DNA of 59,842 bases from Neocallimastix lanati (nom. inval.) (taxonomy: Eukaryota > Neocallimastigomycota > Neocallimastigomycetes > Neocallimastigales > Neocallimastigaceae), in assembly GCA_016946835.1 (NCBI GenBank), contig JACVTC010000284.1, positions 1 through 59,842 on the forward strand, read 5' to 3'. The stretch's first letter is position 1, and each line of letters opens with the position of its first letter. This document shows, piece by piece, positions 32,956 to 43,741 of this stretch. The notes under the pieces were generated by a model, which did no database searches, was not told the DNA's origin, and worked only from the letters and a program-made list of their open reading frames with translations. The translations under genes and the position numbers were made by a program.

Positions 32956-35900
32956 ATGGAGGAACATAATATTTTAGAAAATGCTACCTTAAAAGATGGT
33001 TTTGCGGGTGACAGAAGATATTTGAAAGGTTTCCTAGCTAAAATTGATCTTATATTTGCTCTCTATCCAGATCAATACCTCGAAGATGAAAAGAAAGTAA
33101 TTTATATAATCTCCCGATTGTATGGAAACGCAATGAATTGGGCAGCTACCTTGATCGAGAATAATGACCCATGTCTACATAACTACGAAACCTTTGTAGG
33201 AAAGTTAAAGGCTTTTTATGGGAGTAATGACGAATCCTATGTAGCCAACCAAATGCTAAGAAGAATTAAACAAAAAAACATAGGAGGAGTCAGTGGATAC
33301 ATATTAGAATTTAACAAGTATGCCGATGTATCCACATGGAACGAAGAAGCAAAAATGGACGCTTTTATGGCCGGTTTAAATGATAATGTTGCCTCTCGTA
33401 TTCTTGAAATGTTTCCTGGCCCAAAAACTTTATTCGCCATGCAAACAATTGCTTCCAGAATTGATTCTCGTTTATATGTTCAAAGACAATTTTCAAACCA
33501 AGGGCATTTCAATAACGAAAATCAAAGATTTAATAAAGCTCATTCACAAAAAAGAAATAAGTCTAAATTCAGCTTTCATAAGCCTCTTTCTAAACAAGAA
33601 AAGGAAAGAAGAAAAAGGGAAAATCTCTGTGTTTATTGCGGCTCTCCAGACCACAGTTTAAAAGATTGTACAAAGAAGAATAAAAATAAAGAAAATATTT
33701 CCATGGTATCTATTCCTGCCATGGCCTCAAATTTAAACAATTCCTCTCAAGAACATCTTGCTACAGAATTTAAATTATCTTTCGAACTAACGCCAAAGAT
33801 TCTTATAGATTCCGGTTCTAAGCTCAATCTCATTGATGTCGACTACTGCAATGACCATAATTTACCTTATCATGATGATGGTCAATTACCAAAAATCATT
33901 GGTATTGGTGGTAGTCAATCTATCTTCGGTATAACTCCACCTCTTAATCTTCGTTATAAGGATCATCTTTGTAGAACTCAATTTTATGTTACAGATTTAC
34001 CTGCTTATCCTTGTATTTTAGGTCTCGATTGGCTCAAAGAACACAACCCTCATATTGATTTTGCTACGAATACTTTATCTTTTGTTTCTAATCACTGTCT
34101 TACTTATTGTGTCTCTTTACCAAATAATGTTCCAGAATTCCCAGAAGAACCTTCTGCCTTTCCCATTATAGAAAATAATTCTCGCCGTAATACCACTAAC
34201 AATAAAAGTCACAATTCTACTTCTTCTCATAACAATTTAAATTTACAAAACACTTCTCCTTGTACTTCTTTTATGGTTATAACCGATGAATCCAATTGTA
34301 AATCAAAAAGTATCCCTAACAATTCTAATTCTTTAACTTCTAATTCACTTTCTGTTTCTCATGATACTTTCAAAAATTCTATTTCAAAACTTAACTCTTC
34401 TCTTAATCCTATTTCATATTCTGAATTAAAATCTAAACTTCCTAAAGTATTAATGGAATTTTTTGACGTTTTTAGTGAATCTTCTGCCAACGAACTTCCG
34501 CCTCATCGTCAATATGATTGTCAAATAAATATTATAGCTAACGGAAAGCTTTATTATGGTCCTATCTATCCATTAACAGATAAGGAAATAAAAGCTTTAG
34601 AGAAATATATCAAGGAAAACCTTAAGAAAGGATTTATTCGTAAATCCAAATCTCCTGCCGGTGCTTCAATATTCTTTGTCCTTAAAAAGAATGGTGAACT
34701 CCGATTAGTAGTTGACTACCGCCCTCTCAATGAAATCACAATTCGAGATTCCTATCTTCTTCCACTAATTCAAGATATGCTTGAGCATTTGGGGAAAGCA
34801 AAAATCTTTTCTAAATTAGATCTTCGCTCGGCATATAATCTCATTCGAATTAAGGAAGGCGACGAATACAAGACCGCTTTTACTTGTATTTTTGGACACT
34901 TTGAATACACCGTAATGCCATTTGGGCTAAAGAACGCTCCTGCCGTTTTCCAACATTTCATTAATGATGTTCTTGAAGATGTTATTGGAAAATTTGCATA
35001 TGCCTACATCGATGACATCATTATCTTCTCTAAAGATTACAATTCTCATGTTAAGCATGTCAAGGAAATTTTAACTCGCCTCAGAAAAGCTAAACTATAT
35101 GCTAAACTCGAAAAATGCGAATTTTTCGTTCCTTACATCGATTTCCTTGGGCACCGTATCTCCTCTGAAGGCATTTATATGGACCCCAAAAAGGTCGACT
35201 CCATCTTAAATTGGCCCGTTCCTACTTGTGTAAAAGACGTTCAATCTTTTCTCGGTCTAGCAAATTTTTACAGACGTTTTATTCCAGGTTTTGCTAAACT
35301 TGCTCATCCTCTCCATCATCTTTTAAGAAAGAATGTTAAGTTTTCATGGTCTCCTGATGCCCAAGCTGCTTTTGACTCTCTTAAATTAAAGTTTACCTCA
35401 TCACCAGTTCTTATTTATCCTAATAGAGAACTTCCTTTCATAGTTGAAACTGATTCTAGTAACTTTGCTATTGGTGCTGTCCTATCACAGAAATCTCCAA
35501 ACGACAATCATTTACACCCAGTCGCTTTCTTTTCTAGATCACTTACAGGTGCAGAACGCAACTACCCAATTTACGACAAAGAACTTTTGACTATTGTTTC
35601 CGCTTTAGAAAATTGGCGTCATCTTCTTAAAGGTTCTGACATTCCTTTCATTATTTTCTCCGATCATCGTAACCTTTTATTTCAAAAGAAACCTGAAAAA
35701 ATGACTCAAAGACTTGTTCGATGGTCTTTATTTCTTTCAGAATTCAATTTTAAAATCCTGTATCGTTCCGGTTCCTCTAATGGTAAACCTGATGCTCTTT
35801 CCCGCCGTCCTGATTATGTTAACTCTGCTAATGATTCAGATATTCCCTTTACCGTCCTTCGTCCAGAAAATTTTTGTGCTCTTGTTTGTTCAATCTCGTC

Positions 35901-37157
35901 TCTTAACAATGAAATTCTAACTGGTTATAAATCTGACTCCTTTTATCAAGACGTATGTACTTATCTTGATAATAAAAAACCACCTATCCCCCATAGCCAA
36001 ATTGATAAATTTTCTCTTAACAATGGCTTTCTTCTTTTCAATAGCCGTATTTATGTTCCACCAAGCTGCCGTACACAAATTATGAAAATATGCCATGATT
36101 CTCCTACTGCAGGTCATTATGGTATTAAAAAAACTATTTCTCTTACTTTTCGTGATTTTTGGTGGCCTTCTTTATCCTCTGATATCAAGAAGTATGTTCG
36201 ATCCTGCGATGTCTGTTGTCGCTCTAAAACTTCACGCCATAAACCTTATGGTTTTCTGAACCCTCTTGAAATTAGTGAACGTCCTTGGTCTTCCATTTCA
36301 ATGGACTTTATTACCGATTTACCCGACTCTGATGGCTTTACATGCATTCTCGTTATCGTCGATAGATTAACTAAAATGTTCCATCTTATTCCTTTTCATG
36401 GTCTCCCTTCCGCTATTGACACTGCTTCTGCCTTCATTGACCATATATTTAGACTTCATGGCCTTCCCGAAGAAATTATTTCCGACAGAGGTTCCCAGTT
36501 TACTTCAAAATTTTGGAAAGCTGTTTGCCAATCTCTTAACATTGATCTCAAACTTTCATCTCCATATCATCATCAATCCAATGGCCAGACGGAGAGAGTG
36601 AACTCCGTTGTAGAACAATATCTAAGATGTTTTTCAAATTATAAGGGTTCTGATTGGAAAAACTACCTAAGCTTTGCCGAATTTAGCTATAACAACCCTG
36701 TTCAAGAATCTACGGGTTTTTCTCCTTTCTTCCTTAACTATGGTTTTCACCCAAAACATTCACCTTTAATTCCTGAGCAAATTAATGTACCTCGTGCTGT
36801 AGAATTTACCAAAGATTTTCAAGATTTAATAAAGAAATTAAAAGAAAACTTGAAAATGAAACCCAGAAGAAACAGGCCGACAAGTATAGATGTAAACCTC
36901 CTAAATTTAAAAAGGGTGATAAAGTTTGGCTTGATAGTTCCTTAATCATTCATAAGGGAAATAAAAAGTTCAAACCAAGAAAACTAGGTCCATATAAAAT
37001 ATTGGAAAAAGTAACTGAAGTCTCTTATAAATTAGATTTACCTAAATCTCTAAGAATTCACCCAATCGTACATGTATCAAGCTTGGAGCCTTATTGCGAA
37101 GACAACTTTAACAGAATAACACCAGCTCCAGATAAGATGGAGCCTCTTTCTTTCTAA
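32956..37157 (+). pseudogene. Ty3/Gypsy gag-pol polyprotein, element 1 (one late frameshift)
   Basis: A single gag-pol frame. Gag (about residues 1-190) is followed by a CCHC zinc knuckle (CVYCGSPDHSLKDC, about 225) and an aspartic protease DSG (about 285). Reverse transcriptase follows with YIDD (about 683), then RNase H. Integrase has the HHCC finger (HDSPTAGHYG...CDVCC), the first catalytic Asp (SMDFITDL), the second Asp (SDRGSQFTS) and Glu (NGQTERVNS). The order RT-RH-INT places it in Ty3/Gypsy. The frame stops at 36945, but coding continues from about 36870 in another phase (KKGDKVWL...GPYKILEKV...HPIVHVSSLEPY) to 37157, a frameshift in the integrase C-terminal tail. There is no 3' LTR of its own. 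The sequence passes directly into another element's RNase H. Confidence 0.88.
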
Positions 37158-38703
37158 GTTTGACTTTAGGATTTCGTTCAGACCTGGATCAAGGTGTGGT
37201 AAACCAGATTCGTTGTCGAGACGTCCTGATTATAAATCCGTGGTTTCGCTCCACAACAAAGACCGTCCTTTATTGGATGATAATGCCTTTTGTTGTGCAA
37301 ACACTATTATCAGTAGCTTGATTGATACCCAACCGACTGACAAATTTTGTGGATCAAGGAGTAGTGAACCAGATTCGTCGTCGAGACGTCCGGATTATAA
37401 TTCCGTGGTTTCCCTCCACAACAAAGACCGTCCTTTATTGGATGATAATGCCTTATGTTGTGCAAACACTGATAATATTAGTAGTTTGATTGATGCCCAA
37501 ACGGCTGACACATATTGCAAATCTATTTTAGAAAAGATTAAAACTAAGTCAAACACAGTTAAAAGTTCTTTATTTTCTTTAAATGAAGGGGTCTTACATT
37601 TCCAAAACAGAATCATCGTCCCATCCACTTTAAGAGCAAGAATTTTGAAATCTTTTCATGACTCACCCACCAACGGACACCAAGGTATTGACAAAACTCT
37701 TGATAAAATCAAGAGATACTACTGGTGGCCTAATATGAAGAAAGATATTCATAATTATGTACTTTCTTGTTCAACTTGTGCTAGGTGTAAAATTCGTAGA
37801 CATAAACCCTACGGAAAAATTCAATCGTTGCCTGTTCCCAATAAACCATGGGAAATTATTGGGGTTGATTTTATAGTTTCGTTACCTAGTTCACAAGATT
37901 GCACATGTATTATGGTGGTTTCGGATCACTTAACAAAGATGATCCATTTAGTTCCTTGCTCCGACGTCCCTTCCGCTGACCTGACCGCCAAGATGCTCCT
38001 TTACAACGTTTTTCGGTATCATGGATTCCCTAAAATCATTGTCTCTGATCATGGCTCCCAGTTCTCTTCTGAATTTTGGACCTCACTCTGCTCAGCTCTA
38101 AATACTAAGCCAAGACTCGCTATTGCTCATCACCAACAAACAAATGGTCAAGTCGAAAGGGCTAATTCCGTAATCGAACAATATTTACGATGCTACTGTT
38201 CTACTGCCCAAAATGAATGGTGCTTTTATTTACCTCTTTGTGAAATGGCTTATAACAACTCATTTCACAAATCTATAAACATGTCGCCTTTCTGTGCAAA
38301 TTATGGTTTTAATCCAGTATGCAATATTGACTCTCCTCCTGTTCTTTTAAAAGATAATGCCTCTGTACTTACTAGGGATTGGTCTGCCCATTTTGATGCC
38401 CTTAAAAAGCACCTTATCAAAGCTAAAGAAGATTTCAAAAAGTTTGGTGACTCTAGGAAAGCTTCTGGTCCTACTTTCCATGTTAACGACATGGTTTGGT
38501 TGAAAAGGTATTACTTCTCCAATGAACCTGCAAAAAAGCTTTCTAACCAGTATCTTGGACCCTTTAAGGTCATAGAAGTGAGGGAAAGAATGAACTACCG
38601 GCTTGAATTACCAGAAAATCTTCATTTACACCCGGTATTTCATATCTCGCAGTTGGAGCCTTATACTGAAAGAGACATAGGATTAAAGGAACCATCACCA
38701 TAA
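37140..38703 (+). pseudogene. 5'-truncated Ty3/Gypsy pol (end of RNase H plus integrase), element 2
   Basis: Starts inside the end of RNase H (LFLSKFDFRISFRPGS, then GKPDSLSRRPDY) with no gag, protease or RT. The integrase is complete: HHCC finger (HDSPTNGHQG...CSTCARC), catalytic Asp in GVDFIVSLP, Asp in SDHGSQFSS, Glu in NGQVERANS, and the C-terminal LGPFKVIEV...HPVFHISQLEPY. The frame runs without a stop from about 37140 to 38703. It is related to but clearly different from element 1. A 165-bp in-frame duplication precedes the integrase. The stop is followed by a purine tract (AAAGGGAGCAA) and an LTR, as in a normal 3' end. Confidence 0.85.
37186..37515 (+). repeat. 165-bp in-frame tandem duplication between RNase H and integrase
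   Basis: GGATCAAGG starts at 37186 and again at 37351. Both units encode the SRRPDY...SVVSLHNKDRPLLDDNA segment and differ by scattered substitutions and a small insertion. The period is 55 codons, so the reading frame is kept. Confidence 0.9.
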
Positions 38704-38712
38704 AGGGAGCAA

Positions 38713-39711
38713 TGTAAGAATCTATAATTATTTTTAACAAAATAATTATATTTTCTTAGTTAGGTTATAATTAATATAACTTTTATTTAACTCATATTTC
38801 ATTTATACAATTAATTATAATTAATAATTTATTTAATTATATATTAAAATTTTATTTAGTTTAATATTAAAAATTTATTTAATCAAATAATTTTTATACA
38901 TTTAAAATAATATTAAATTTATTTAATTATTCACTTAATTATTAAATTTATTAGTTTTAGTTTTCTCTCACTTATTAAATCATAAACTAAAACACTATTC
39001 TGTATTTTATCATGTATTCTGTATTCTATCATGTATTCTGTATTGTATTAATCATGTATTTTATTATTAATGTATTGTTTTATATTTTTTATGTAAAGTT
39101 CTATAAAATAGAACTAAATAGATTAAATTTTAAATTTTATGATCGAAATAATTTTCATTATTTTATTCTTTTATTTTCGATCATTATATTAGATTAAGTA
39201 ATCGGTTAATTAAGGTTTTTCCAATTACTTCTTAAAAGTAATCGGTTTTACTCAATTAACGCGATGATCGATATGGATAGAATATCGATCAAAAAACTTA
39301 TCTAGGTTTTTCTTCTAGTCTTTTCCTAGATAAGAGATTTGTTAAGATTAGAACCCCTTTTGATTTTAACCTTATTTTGACAAAAAAGTATAAATAAGGC
39401 TCTTGAGTTCTCTTTGAGAAATCAAGAGTTATTATTATAACAATTATAATATAATAATAATAACAATAAGTTTTAACATTTAAAATTTTTAATAAATAAT
39501 AAAACAAATTATTTTAATAAAACAAATTCTATAATTAAAACTTTTCCTTATCAATTTTAGTGTTTCGTCTATTATAATTCGTTATAATAAACTCGATAAT
39601 TAGAAAGAACCATAGGTAAGTATGATTCTTTTCTAAACCTTTAATATTAGCAGTTAGAGCTAATATTAATGATTAATAATTTAATTATAATTTTTTAATT
39701 AAATTATTACA
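38713..39711 (+). mobile_element. 3' LTR of element 2
   Basis: Starts TGTAAGAATC right after a purine-rich tract and ends TATTACA. A TATA-like TATAAATAAGG lies near 39388. It is unlike the LTR at 31705, confirming that elements 1 and 2 are different families. The ends are inferred from the TG...CA rule and the neighbouring insertion. Confidence 0.65.
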
Positions 39712-39722
39712 CAGAAAGTTGA

Positions 39723-40278
39723 TGTAACAGATACATGGTAACTTCAAGCCTATCCAATGATAGTTCTTTGGTTACGTAACGTATCTCTAAACAGCTAGCA
39801 ATTTCGGCTAATCAAATAAAATCTTTTATTACTTTCGTACATTAAATTTTATTATTTTATAAATAATTATATAGTTAAATATTTATTTAAATATATTTTA
39901 TTTAGTGATTAGTAAACTAAGTTAAATTAAATTATTTACCAATCATAATATTATTGACATGTATAAATAATAATTGAACTTGTAACTGTAACGCACTAGC
40001 GTTACTATTAACGTAAATTGTTACTATAAATATTAATATTAATAAATAAAATTATAATTATTAAATAAAAAATATTACTCAGTGTAAGCCCAGTAACTGA
40101 TAACAAATAGAGTTATAAAGTACTGCGCTATACTCTCGTGTAAAAGAAATAATAATTATAGAATTAATTAATTTAGTGTTTATTATTAACAACTCGAATA
40201 GAGAGGTGTTAAGTTATCTTAGCTTTTAGATTTAGTTATTATTCGTTATTTTAGTTAATAATAAACTTACCTTTTACA
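39723..40278 (+). mobile_element. 5' LTR of element 3
   Basis: Begins TGTAACAGATACATGG and ends CTTTTACA. It is the same length as the copy at 46759-47314. The palindrome-like GTAACGCACTAGCGTTAC lies in its middle. The sequence after the LTR does not start with a recognisable TGG primer site, so tRNA priming is not evident. Confidence 0.92.
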
Positions 40279-40902
40279 ATAGTAACGATTTATAACTAAA
40301 TAGCCGATAATAATTAAAAAAAAAAAATTTAAACGCTAAGTAATAATTTAATTAGATAGAATAGTTAGTTTTATAAAATAAAAAATTAATATCTAAACAA
40401 TATATCATAGTTTACTTATTTTCTTTGTTTACTTTTTAATTGTTTAACTTAGAAAATTTTTGATACAAAATTTACGCCACAATACGTAGCGGAAGAAGCC
40501 ACGAAAATTTTAATCAAAAAAAAAAAATTTTTGGCTTTAAAATAAAATTTTGATCAAAAATCTAAAAATTTAAATTTTTCAAAATTTCGTATATCCGAAA
40601 TTTAATTTATTAATAATTTAATTATAAATCATTATTTAAATTAGAAATTTTAAATTTTTGGTAGTACCGATTTTTAATTAATAAAAATCTTGTACTTTAC
40701 CAAATAAAATTCGCTTTTGCTTAATAGGTAGTCATTTTTTATACAAATTTATATTTGTAGTGACTCGGGAAGCGAAAAAAAATTTTTAAAATAATTATTT
40801 ATTTAAATTATTAATTTTTATACATTTAATTTTTTCAAAAAAAAAAAAAAAAAAAAAAACAATTTAAATTTTATTTTTTTATTTTTATTTATTTTATATT
40901 AT

Positions 40903-40938
<36 letters not shown>

Positions 40939-41057
40939 AAGTGGACGATTATATCAACTAAATAAATTTAAGTAAGTGAATAAATTATAATCTTTTAAAT
41001 AAACTAAAAGTGAGCGGATATATTTATAATTACTAGATAAATTATTAAGGAAAGTAA
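40279..41057 (+). other. Leader of element 3
   Basis: AT-rich untranslated region with two long A runs (about 40838-40859 and 40911-40936). No primer-binding site with a TGG start is seen. No coding sequence precedes the gag ATG at 41058. Confidence 0.6.
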
Positions 41058-43741
41058 ATGGATAAAAAGAATAAGAGTAATAAGGCGCCTGAAAACACAA
41101 GAAAAACCACAAGGAGTGGTTCTCTGAAGAGTTCGGTGGGCAGCTTGACTGCAGAGAGTAGTCCTACGCCTGTAGAAGCACCTCCATCTCGACGCCAAAA
41201 TACAGGAGACAAGAAAATGACTACTACTCCTGAGAAACCAGCTGCTTCTAAACCTAAACCAGCTGTGGCGCCTGAGAAGAGTCAACCCGAGGCTAGTAAA
41301 CCCGAAGCCAGTAGGCCAGGAACTAACCAAGGAGAAAGTTCAAGAAAAATGTTAATGCTGGAGCGATGGACTTTGCTGCTTTGCTGAGTAAGCAGATGGA
41401 GGACTTTAAGAACATGATATTAAGCACTCAGCAACAGACAGCTGCGATGATAGAACAGATACAAAACCAAAGTGAAATGAGATTCGCTAAAATTGAAGCC
41501 GAACTAAGCAACTTTATCCCCGCTGTGGACCAACGATTTGGAGAGGTTGAGAGGCGTGTGGAAGATGAGGAGTCTAGTAGCCAAGCTAGTGTGCTAGAGC
41601 TTCAAAAGGTACAAGCGTATCTAAGTCAGCAACTTGCTGAAAGTAAAGATAAAGAGGCCGCTGTTAAAGCTGAAATCAAAAAGATTGAAACCTATCTGGA
41701 TGCGGACCAGATAAAAGGAAAACAAATACAACAAGACCTAGAGGATAAAGGTCAGAAATTGTTCAAGATTGAGGAATTCTTGGATGCGAACCAAGAAAAG
41801 GATAAGGCACACTTGAATGAGCTTGAAGAAAAAATCGAGAAGCTAATGGCCATTAACCAGGTACAGCAACAGGAGATCGAACGTCTGGGTAAGCTGGCTT
41901 TGGATGCTCAGAATAAGGAGCAGGCATCGACAAGCAAACCTTTCCCACTACACATAGATACTAAAGAAGCAAGATACGGTAGTTATCACCACTTCACGCC
42001 GCCTATAATGACCAGAAGTGCGATGGAAGATGTGGTTATGACCGACGCGTACCCTGTGGAGTACGAACGAGACATCCCAATGTTCAATGGTGAAAATGGA
42101 GATGTGGAATCATTTATTGACAGATTAAAAAGGTACTTTGGTAGACACCAGAAGTATTACCAAAGCGAGCCCACGGCTATGTTGTACTTTATTGAGGACC
42201 ACTTACAAGGAACTGCTAAGAAGTGGTACCAAATGGACGAAGTATTCAAACAACGAGATGACCCACAACCTCAAAGGTTGATGGATAGATTGCTGAAGGA
42301 ATTTAAAAGCGAAAGAACGTTGGAAGAAGTTAAAACAGCAATGCTTAAACTTAGGCACGATTGGGGTAAAGCCTATGAATACCTATCAGAATTCAATAGG
42401 TTAAGCAGAATACTTCAGCTAACGGATGAAACCAAAAGACTACTACTCGTACAACAAGTTAGACCCTCGGTTCGTGAAGCCTTTTATGATCTACCTGCAG
42501 AAAAGCAAACCTTAGAAGATTACGTGACTTGTCTAAGGAGATGCGACACATTCCCCGCGGATTACAAAGACGATTACCTAGAAAGATACGAATACAACCG
42601 CGAGAGGAAGATAGCCATCATGGCCCTACTTGGAATGATGGACCCGCGAAGACCCTCCAAGGATATTGAAGCCAAAAGAAGGAGGAACAGCGATAATCGC
42701 CGAGGCGATAAAAGAGATTTCAGTAGGAAAGAGCCTACTAAGCAAAATAATTACGATAAAAACAAGAAAGATGGATATAACCACAATAGTAGTAAAGATT
42801 TCAGTACGAGGCCAAGCGAAAAGCAAAATTACTATAAAGACTCACGTACCAGCAGTAATAATCCAATCCCCAAGACAGCACTTCTAATGCAAGCTGGGTC
42901 TGAGTACGAAGAATTTGTGCCTGAGGCCAAGATAAGTAATCTTCGTACCAAGGAGGGGCTCCAAGATTTAAATGTGCTGTACGATACTGGATCACAGATC
43001 AACATGATCCATCCGCAGTTAGCCAAGGAGATGGGACTCAAGACAGAAGACCGTCCCTTAACGTTCACTACTGCCGCTGGTAAAGTGCTGATATCACAGG
43101 TTACGGAAGAGTTCAAGATTAAGATTAAGCTGGTCGAAGAGCGTACTGGTAAAGTCAAATGGTATGACTTTAATACAAGATGCAGGCTAGCCGAGGCTAT
43201 GCCGAGAACGATCATTCTGGGATCAAGATTCATGGATAGACATTTAATCTATAGAAAGATTGACGTCCATGATCAACAGCCTAAGGTATATAAAATAGAT
43301 GGTGAAAGACCAGGGCTACCAGATGTAGACTCACCAGAAGAGTGCGCAGGTGAAAGTATCTACATGGTGCAACTCCCAGAAGAAAGAGAAGAAGCTGTGC
43401 AAAAGGAGATTCAACCTACAGCGAGAATTACCAAAATTATAAATCAGGTTATTGATAACCAGAAGATGAAGGATACGGTGTATGAATTAACGAGACAATA
43501 TTACCGTGATAGAGGAATTGAGTATACGATGGATTACTACGATTATTTAGTAGATTACGATAAATGGGCAGATTGGTTCAAGGTACAGAAGACTAAAAAT
43601 CTAAAGGAGAGCGAAATTAATAAAAACCCTACGGAAGGTAGTGCACAAAAAGATAGCCAGACAAAAGATCATCTAGCCATGATCACACAAGAGGATTCGG
43701 TAGCGGAAACAATCAAAAAAGTGGGACTTGAGAAACTATAG
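41058..43741 (+). CDS. Gag-protease of element 3 (internal frameshift, ends at TAG)
   Basis: The first 100 residues (41058-41365) are Lys/Pro/Ser-rich and disordered. They join the main frame through a one-base frame change near 41345-41352 in an A5 run. The main frame (through 43741) has a coiled-coil (about 41370-41900), a retrotransposon Gag domain (about 42060-42600; FNGENGDVESFIDRLK, then WGKAYEYLSEFNRL) and a basic Arg/Lys/Asn tail. A retropepsin-type aspartic protease follows, with YDTGSQINM (about 42980) and an I-L-G-S motif near 43215. No CCHC zinc knuckle is present, so the basic tail may take over RNA binding. It ends with TAG at 43739-43741, and pol continues in the same frame. 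LTR identity indicates a young element, so the frame change could be a sequencing error. Confidence 0.85.

Noticed and set aside
33237-33440. Short open frames antisense to or in shifted frames of the retroelement genes
   Set aside because: They overlap well-supported gag-pol coding sequence and have no domain or composition of their own.
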